Source: Flavipsychrobacter stenotrophus (GTDB lineage Bacteria > Bacteroidota > Bacteroidia > Chitinophagales > Chitinophagaceae). From it: a DNA stretch of 64,000 bases. Below, piece after piece: positions 60,801 through 64,000 of the stretch; the first letter of the stretch is position 1, and the number at the start of each line of letters is the position of its first letter. A model generated the notes under the pieces. That model was given only the letters and a program-made list of their open reading frames with translations. It did not search any database and was not told the DNA's origin. The stretch covers positions 1 through 64,000 of the forward strand of contig NZ_PPSL01000007.1 in assembly GCF_002954265.1 (NCBI RefSeq), given 5' to 3'. The position numbers and the translations under genes were made by a program.

Positions 60801-63456
60801 TAAGTATAACAGAGCCTTTAAAAACAAGACTATCTGTACGGAAACCCGCATTGTTATATATAGGTGTGAAGTTAGTGTCGGAATAGGCTGTATAATTACC
60901 CGAAGTTGTAATAGTTACAGGAGCATACGTAGCTCCTGCCGGTACCGTAACCGTCAAGCTGAGCGTGGTAGAGGCACCTGCATTTACAATCGCCCGTGTT
61001 GCACCAAAATAAACAATGTTGTTTGCAGGCGTTGCATCAAAGTCTGTCCCATTGATGACAACAGTAGAACCGGGCATACCGGTTTGTGGTGCAAATGACG
61101 TAATAATCGGTGATGGTCCGTTTACACTTATTGTTCTTGTAGCATATACAGGTCCGCAACCTGCAGCTGTAGTAGATGTATAACTTATAGTAGCTGTACC
61201 CAAAGTAAGGCCCGTAGCAACCCCTCCTGCATCAATTGTAACACTGCCTGTACCGGCAGAAGTACTCCATACGCCGGTTCCGGTTGCAGTTGTATTAGCG
61301 AGCGTAATTGATGTGCCCACCTGCACAGCAGGGGTTGATGGAGTTATTGTTCCTGCGGCAGGTAATGGGTTAACCGAGTAGGTTGCCGTAATACTACTAT
61401 TACCACAACCGGTAGCCGCTGTCATTGTATATGTACCGGTCATTGCAGTTGTTGGACCCGACCTTACCAATGGATTAATTGTTGTAGAGCTAAGCCCTGG
61501 TCCTCTCCATGAGTAAGTAGGGGATATATAACTTGTAGCATTTGCTACAAGGCTGAATGAACTACCGGCACAAACTGAAAAAAAAGGACTGCCGGTAATA
61601 GTTAGCGAAGTAGGAGCAGAGCCTACTACCAAGGGCACAGTAGTAAGGGTAGAAATACCGCATGAGTTAGTGGCTGTAAGTGTATAGATACCGGCCCATG
61701 CTGCAGTAATTGCAGTTCGTGAAGCAACGGCCGTAGCTGAATTTGTCAAGGCACCCGGTCCTGCCCAGCTAAAAGATGTAGCATTTGTAGCACTTCCGGT
61801 TAGCGTAAGATTCGCACCTGAGCACAATGGATTTGCAGAGGTAATTACTGCAGATGAAATAGTTGGAGTGGCCGTATGCACTACTACTGCTGTGGGAGAA
61901 AAAGTAGCAGTACCGCAAATATTCGTTGCTGAGAATGTATAAGATCCGGCCCCAGACGCGCTTATAGAAGTAATAGAAGCAATAGATGTCGTTGCACCAG
62001 CCCAGCCTGGCCCAGCCCACGAATAGGAAGTTGCGTTGGTTGCAGTACCTGTCAATGTAAGTGTGTTACCCACGCAAACAGGGCCATTAGTAGTTGCCGA
62101 TACTGACGACGGAACCCCTGGGCTAACCACAACGGCGGTAGGCGAAAGTGTAGCAGTTCCGCAACCATTTGTTGCTGAGAATGTATATGTGCCTCCACCG
62201 CTGGTGGTAACCGGCGCCCTGCTTGTTATCGAGGTAGTTGCCCCGGCCCAGCTTGGCCCGGCCCACGAGTAAGTTGCGGCATTTGTAGCAGATCCTGAGA
62301 GGGTTAGTGTAGATGTGGCACATAACGGGGTTGGTGTTGCAGATGCACTTAGTCCAGATGGCATACCAGACCAAACTGTTACTGATGCGGCGTTAGAAGT
62401 GTTAGTACTGCCGCCCGAACTACAAGTGCTCACACATTGGTAATACGTGGTGGTCGAGGCGGCAAGTGTGGTAGGTGTAGTATATACAAGAGTGGTAGCA
62501 CCCGAGCCGCCTGTAACGTTTGTAAAAGGGCCACCTGCACTAGTTGATTGCTGCCACTGGTAGCTGATACCGGAGCTGGTGGTAGCACTGCTAAGAGCAA
62601 TAGTAGTAGAGCCACCGGTACAAATATTAGCAGATCCTGCAGTTGCCGTACCCGCAGCAGGAGTGCCCGAGCAACCTGAAGCATATACCGGAGTGATCAC
62701 TACATCATCAACACCAAGAGCCTGCCCATTTGTCGCTCCACCACTACCGGTTAGTGTCCATTTGAAAAAATAGGAAGATCCATTCGCAATGCTCAGACTA
62801 GAAATGGTACATGAAACTGGCGTAGATGATATTGGGGTTCCGTAAGTTGAGTTTCCGCCATCGGCTGCGTAGCTAAGATTACCTGCTCCTGACACAGGAT
62901 CAGTATATGTCCCGCCTGATGTAGTAGAAGTTGCAAAAGTCCAGCCCCATGCCCTGCTACCCGACCGGTATTTTTCATATTTCCAGGAGATCGTAAAGCC
63001 AACAATTGTTGCTCCTGTATTATTTGTTACACCAAAATATAAGACACCGGGCGTAAAAGATCCCGAACCTAAAAAGCCGGGGCATCTGTCTGTTCCTGCT
63101 GCATAATTATAGGTTCCTCCAGCAGTGAACGAACCGCTGGCGACATTTGTTACCGTTCCCGAAGCCGATGCGTAAGCAGCAGTACCGGCCCCTATAAGAA
63201 AACCTGTGGGCAACGCAGTTCCGGTACTCATTCCATCAAAATTTGTGGTTACAGCTGAAGTCGTAGTCAAACTCAGCTGACCCTTTACATTGCTGACGAA
63301 CAATTGAAGGGCAAGAATCAGAATTGCATATTTACCTACAGTAAAAAAACTTTTCGTTACGAAGCTGGTTTGATACCTCTCGTGAACTAGTGGCCTCACA
63401 CAGTTCGTTCCGTCTACACTACCCAATAACACTCCTGACTTGTAATTCTGTTTCAT
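51826..63456 (-). CDS. Giant T9SS-exported protein with Ig, IPT and FG-GAP repeats
   Basis: A 3876-residue surface protein. Residues 1-60 are a long signal region ending LQLFVSNVKGQ. Residues ~60-250 form a beta-sandwich module, then Ig-like repeats (SVSATTNGPVCVGNTLTLTG). An IPT/TIG domain lies at ~778-860, and residues ~850-1270 hold seven FG-GAP/VCBS calcium-binding units (DLNNDGKPDL, DGDGKLDI). More Ig-like repeats follow to ~3200, then a beta-helical stretch around NYAANWACNTVPDLGDDV, a 500-residue non-repeat part and a T9SS type A sorting domain (MTPNPTIDDVKISY, then AAGIYMVELTQGE). It is probably a surface adhesin or matrix protein. No hydrolase domain was recognised. Confidence 0.9.
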   Translation of the reverse strand: MKQNYKSGVLLGSVDGTNCVRPLVHERYQTSFVTKSFFTVGKYAILILALQLFVSNVKGQLSLTTTSAVTTNFDGMSTGTALPTGFLIGAGTAAYASASGTVTNVASGSFTAGGTYNYAAGTDRCPGFLGSGSFTPGVLYFGVTNNTGATIVGFTISWKYEKYRSGSRAWGWTFATSTTSGGTYTDPVSGAGNLSYAADGGNSTYGTPISSTPVSCTISSLSIANGSSYFFKWTLTGSGGATNGQALGVDDVVITPVYASGCSGTPAAGTATAGSANICTGGSTTIALSSATTSSGISYQWQQSTSAGGPFTNVTGGSGATTLVYTTPTTLAASTTTYYQCVSTCSSGGSTNTSNAASVTVWSGMPSGLSASATPTPLCATSTLTLSGSATNAATYSWAGPSWAGATTSITSRAPVTTSGGGTYTFSATNGCGTATLSPTAVVVSPGVPSSVSATTNGPVCVGNTLTLTGTATNATSYSWAGPGWAGATTSIASITSISASGAGSYTFSATNICGTATFSPTAVVVHTATPTISSAVITSANPLCSGANLTLTGSATNATSFSWAGPGALTNSATAVASRTAITAAWAGIYTLTATNSCGISTLTTVPLVVGSAPTSLTITGSPFFSVCAGSSFSLVANATSYISPTYSWRGPGLSSTTINPLVRSGPTTAMTGTYTMTAATGCGNSSITATYSVNPLPAAGTITPSTPAVQVGTSITLANTTATGTGVWSTSAGTGSVTIDAGGVATGLTLGTATISYTSTTAAGCGPVYATRTISVNGPSPIITSFAPQTGMPGSTVVINGTDFDATPANNIVYFGATRAIVNAGASTTLSLTVTVPAGATYAPVTITTSGNYTAYSDTNFTPIYNNAGFRTDSLVFKGSVILTAGATPFSGAIGDLNNDGKPDLVVNNSATVSGSGTPSISIFENVMTGAGVISGASYSLTSTLTDGIGTKSPNNIKLADIDGDGKLDIIVPLLDAVGGSTMIVYLNTTSGTGTPTFAAHTDVTAGPFSSVAAINDFDSDGKPDIAVSGGLGAIYVLPNISTPGAAAFGPVVTIPAGAAPSSVCIADLDGDGKPDVAVPNSGSNGASPATYSGSTVTIARNTSTYGNISFVTSVSLSVGSGPIDIAAGDIDNDGKNDLVVTNFNDATFSVLINTSTLGTLTSGSFAAHTDIATGNAPTGIAVADLNGDGKLDVVVSNNTDNTVSMFRNLATGSAVTLAFAPVLNFGTGSRPVTVTIGDLDADGYPDVVTGNRGTSAATANTITILKNYPVPPIGQTTGSTTVCAGTSTTFSNTVTGGTWTVSNATNATITASGGVLTGLSAGTDTVIYYTTFGGDTSYAYTVVTISPAAPIVMANASVTTLCTGSNLTLTGSITGPSVYVWNGPDGFTSTDLNPAAITVGTASTGIYTLTASNSCGTVTATTSNVIINVTPTPSITGTAVIPSGSSTSLTINGNDGDIVYYSWTGGSYSSVTIDASGAYSFTVTPVSTTTYTIDSARALAGCFAIVTGESATITIDMGCTVAPTAVTANLSSAAVCDGGTLTLTGSATNGLTFQWDGPDGYLSNDLNPASFTVGTASAGVYTLAATNACGTSTATASFNVLTVPTSVSATLSSSTVCQGQSLTLTGGATGATTYTWNFPDGGTSTDLNPAAITTTTLSAGIYTLTATNSCGSTSASSSALTINTVPSAVTASANPGTLCSGNLLTLTGSATDAVSYNWSYADGGTSTDLNPAAFTTTTMSAGVYTLTATNTCGSTIATTSSVVVNSLPFAVTADAMPLSLCTGQTLTLTGSASNATSYSWSGPAGYSSTDANTSFTTATDAASGVYTLTAINGCGTVTATTASVTVNGIPTGVSASVLPTTVCLGSTFTLSGSATTATSYSWSGPDSYTSTDEDPVAIVATASSGGIYTLSAMNSCGTTTATTASVSVITVPTGVVATSNATTLCSGQTLTLTGSPAGATSYQWTGPNSYSQTVRNPAGFAVNTLSAGVYTLAVTNACGTTSATTSSIVVNTPPTAVSATATSTPLCSGATLTLTATATDATSYTWRGPNTYTASGNPASRVTNSLSAGIYTVSAINGCGTVTATTVSVVVDVIPTITGTSTLTAGSTITLSYVPATGGTWTSSSPAVANVNVSGGGVSGFSAGTTNIVYNVTNACGTNTATQALTVSTAVTTSGQLYYNSFDAGTLSSPNYTGGAVLAPGLSGGNWTGSAAVTQFAGGSGQALAFSSSAGTPTFTMTMTIQPGYSLSLTSYSFWRQRSATGAPNYTLTINGTSVGSGTAPTSGTGTGTLSLSPALSNLTGTVTVVLGVNGASGSGTFRVDDFTLSGILVPGTAAPVINPYPNNVSIIEFAGTSFSVGAGGAASYQWQRNTSGIGGGGTWTNINSATLDATGTYSGYSTTSTATTNTLTLANVPLAWNGYGYRCIVTNAAGATSTSGAGLLTVTVPPPCAGVPSAGTVTPASATYCGTGSNILTAPSPTAGGITYRWQSSPDNATWSNISGATSNIYTTPSVTANTYYRSVVTCTNTSDTSVTSTSVINISPVPTMTVTPSSSAFCTGASSTVLSASGAGIGGTYSWSPSTGLSASTGANVTVNSLSSASVVYTVTGTNTFTCTSNATATINYPGVNALSVTPTTTSICAAPGQLLTASANLYPMPTQAFEGNIATEGWTTSGTTAWSPVTLPFTWSSTTISGSGKAYVLDNRSGATTASQLVSPSFSLADYATASISYNYFYDLGATTNDSGNVAISIDGGSTWVSLWRAPNSWPGSGTYAMNGISNTISLTPYVGNANVKVRFGFYKFGAAASWLYFVDNVAITGTAAQSAYTWSPSAGLTTTAGGVMATPTVTTTYTASVGGCVVGTASVTVLPLPDAGTVAASDTNICLGGTESFVLSETGTPSGPAGTSFVSYAWSGPGGYTSTAIAASVSSRTITPTSAGQSGVYSLTVTYNRPGCISLPSVTSMVAVNPHPVVYNITGGNACASAGVTIGLNNSDTGTQYQLYNGVSPVGAALPGSLAPLDFGLQSAAGVYTIIASGIGACDYGMAGADTVNANPTIALSAAMPTVCQPTTLASVSFSSTTAGPTSYDLNWDGTANSVGFTDVTGSALIGSSIPLIMPASGAVGTFNGSVIVSNGVCASAPYPVTTTILAYPTATVTAVDVPCVGHAGTVYITGVPSNTISYMVDSSAVVNSTISVGGAFSINSGVISIPHNYTILSVSNPVCTTYIDTVVYIAPTPMQWIGGSAGHLTDWNYAANWACNTVPDLGDDVIVDSGSYVPVISSITPFTTSGLKLGRGATIVMDAGSVLNTKGTLQNDGFVSGDGKVILNSTSLQAIKGNGTISNLELDNASGAAVDSGAHVIIANTLYITSGILSTSDSLELASFDTNVTARIDAITNVGAGISGKVKVDQYVMGGLRRYRFFAHPFSDKLSLSQLKPYIDITGSGGAANGFTSTTTNAPSAFRLDPYTENSSLGYDPGWKPFTKINISAVDSNKVHPGQGIRLFFRGAKGEGLGYLGATGGYTPSPTTFKMLGPVNQGDVSIPLAQGLIDTIQDFNMVGNPYPSSVDMGYVIWNARAAGQVIGGAFYVFDPNLSAGGQFVAINLGSSPVHYYVQANTCIQVRADHDNAHIDFIEADKSPNTSNYLYKAPVQYTSINVYDVNYHMWDMLKFDFNDHATDKEDMMLDAVKPMGVSDFNFYSQSSDNRKLAVDSRPFAVEKVIPLGVTSGYQQNFIIRADNVVVPEGGKLVLHDKLLEKYVDLNQGTEYAFTISKDKTTQGDRFELTLKSNVSATVKALVVSMTPNPTIDDVKISYTSGKKEKVSVRVMDISGVNIYNEELGEQQNGTVSVPLSKFAAGIYMVELTQGEQKVSQRLVKE
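59640..60900 (-). repeat. FG-GAP/VCBS repeat block
   Basis: Seven successive units each carry a DxDxDG-type calcium loop with K/Y-x-D: examples are GDLNNDGKPDLVV, ADIDGDGKLDII, NDFDSDGKPDIAV, GDIDNDGKNDLVV and GDLDADGYPDVV. This pattern is typical of the beta-propeller blades of integrin-like FG-GAP proteins. Confidence 0.9.
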
Positions 63457-64000
63457 ATATGGATATACTTAAGAACACAAAAGTCAAAATGTAATGTCAA
63501 CGCAACGCTAAGCCTTTATTACCCTAACATAAAGGAATTGTTATGGGGGAAGGAGTGATGGCACTAACAAAAAGAACCAACGTATTGGAAATCAATCGTA
63601 GTAGAATTCAAAACGGAGTTATTGAGAAATTTTTACGAAACATACCGTTAACAACATCACTAATTATGATCATCACCGGCCTATAGCTATCGCTATAGGA
63701 ACAAACAAAAACGGCCCGAACACTCTCATTGCTATCCGCACTACACTAACATCAATTATAATTCATCAGACGTTCCTCATTCAATGGTATTCAGTTATTA
63801 TTACTTTTATCTCGCTATAAGGTAGTTGAATATTCTAAAACCACTAACTTCCTAGAACACGTCAACTCCCTTCCTCGTTGTTATCAGGCTGTACAAGCTC
63901 TCCTGCACCAGTCTGCCCCATGCACCCGAGCAGCCACCATAACACTCTATGGCGGGCACGAGTCCTTGGTGGGTAAAAGTGACTTTCGTTTTATTTCCTT
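63457..64000. other. Non-coding right edge with a small hairpin
   Basis: No open frame is supported in 544 bases. A perfect inverted repeat CCTATAGC-tatc-GCTATAGG lies at 63680-63699. The bases directly upstream of the giant gene are AT-rich, but only a near-miss to the -7 consensus (GACTTTTG on the minus strand, 63478-63485) was seen. Confidence 0.35.

Noticed and set aside
53366-62773. Plus- and minus-strand frames overlapping the 3876-residue gene
   Set aside because: They overlap a continuous frame with clear domains; their translations are low-complexity and unsupported.

Overview
The window looks like a chromosomal segment from a Bacteroidota bacterium, most likely the Chitinophagaceae/Sphingobacteriia side. 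The reasons are low-GC DNA, three secreted proteins with type IX secretion (T9SS type A) C-terminal sorting domains, a TonB-dependent receptor paired with a DUF4249 lipoprotein, LytS/LytTR regulation, DUF6175, DUF5723 and FISUMP proteins, and TAnnTTTG-type promoters. No rRNA gene, intact tRNA gene, IS element, CRISPR array or prophage was recognised.

Layout. 1-6.5 kb is accessory DNA: two decayed genes, then a Roco GTPase (LRR-Roc-COR) with a C-terminal domain resembling a PD-(D/E)XK nuclease fold. The Roco gene is bracketed by two partial copies of a tRNA D-arm-like sequence. Two unknown genes follow, one with an in-frame amber stop before a plausible tail. 6.55-18.3 kb is a single 3.9-kcodon secreted adhesin-like gene with 22 tandem ~90-residue repeats. 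18.5-20.9 kb holds fragments, a decayed secreted repeat-protein gene beside a tRNA 3'-end remnant, and a strong palindrome. 21-26.9 kb is a tight minus-strand operon of six exported proteins (including FISUMP, DUF1566-like and DUF6175) behind an HTH-like gene. 27-30 kb is a translationally coupled lipoprotein and DUF5723 outer-membrane protein.

30.5-34.8 kb reads as an AraC regulator, a small membrane protein, a FAD oxidoreductase, an SDR and an alginate-export-type porin. 35.5-43.1 kb is a LytS-type kinase/LytTR regulator pair split by an insert carrying an alpha/beta hydrolase, followed by a SHOCT protein, a TonB receptor and a DUF4249 lipoprotein. DUF4386 and CPBP membrane proteins come next. 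45.1-45.4 kb holds a second copy of the tRNA-remnant plus repeat-protein fragment seen at 19.8-20.0 kb. 45.7-48.5 kb encodes two overlapping photolyase/cryptochrome genes. 48.6-63.5 kb encodes two more T9SS-exported Ig-repeat proteins (995 and 3876 residues), the larger with an FG-GAP calcium-binding block. The last 0.5 kb is non-coding.

The window combines a cell-surface programme (giant T9SS cargo, TonB uptake, an exported-protein operon) with small accessory cassettes and much gene decay. The best candidates for undescribed biology are the Roco-nuclease-like gene and the DUF6175 exported-protein operon. Several apparent frameshifts lie at homopolymers, so sequencing error should be excluded before calling those genes dead.
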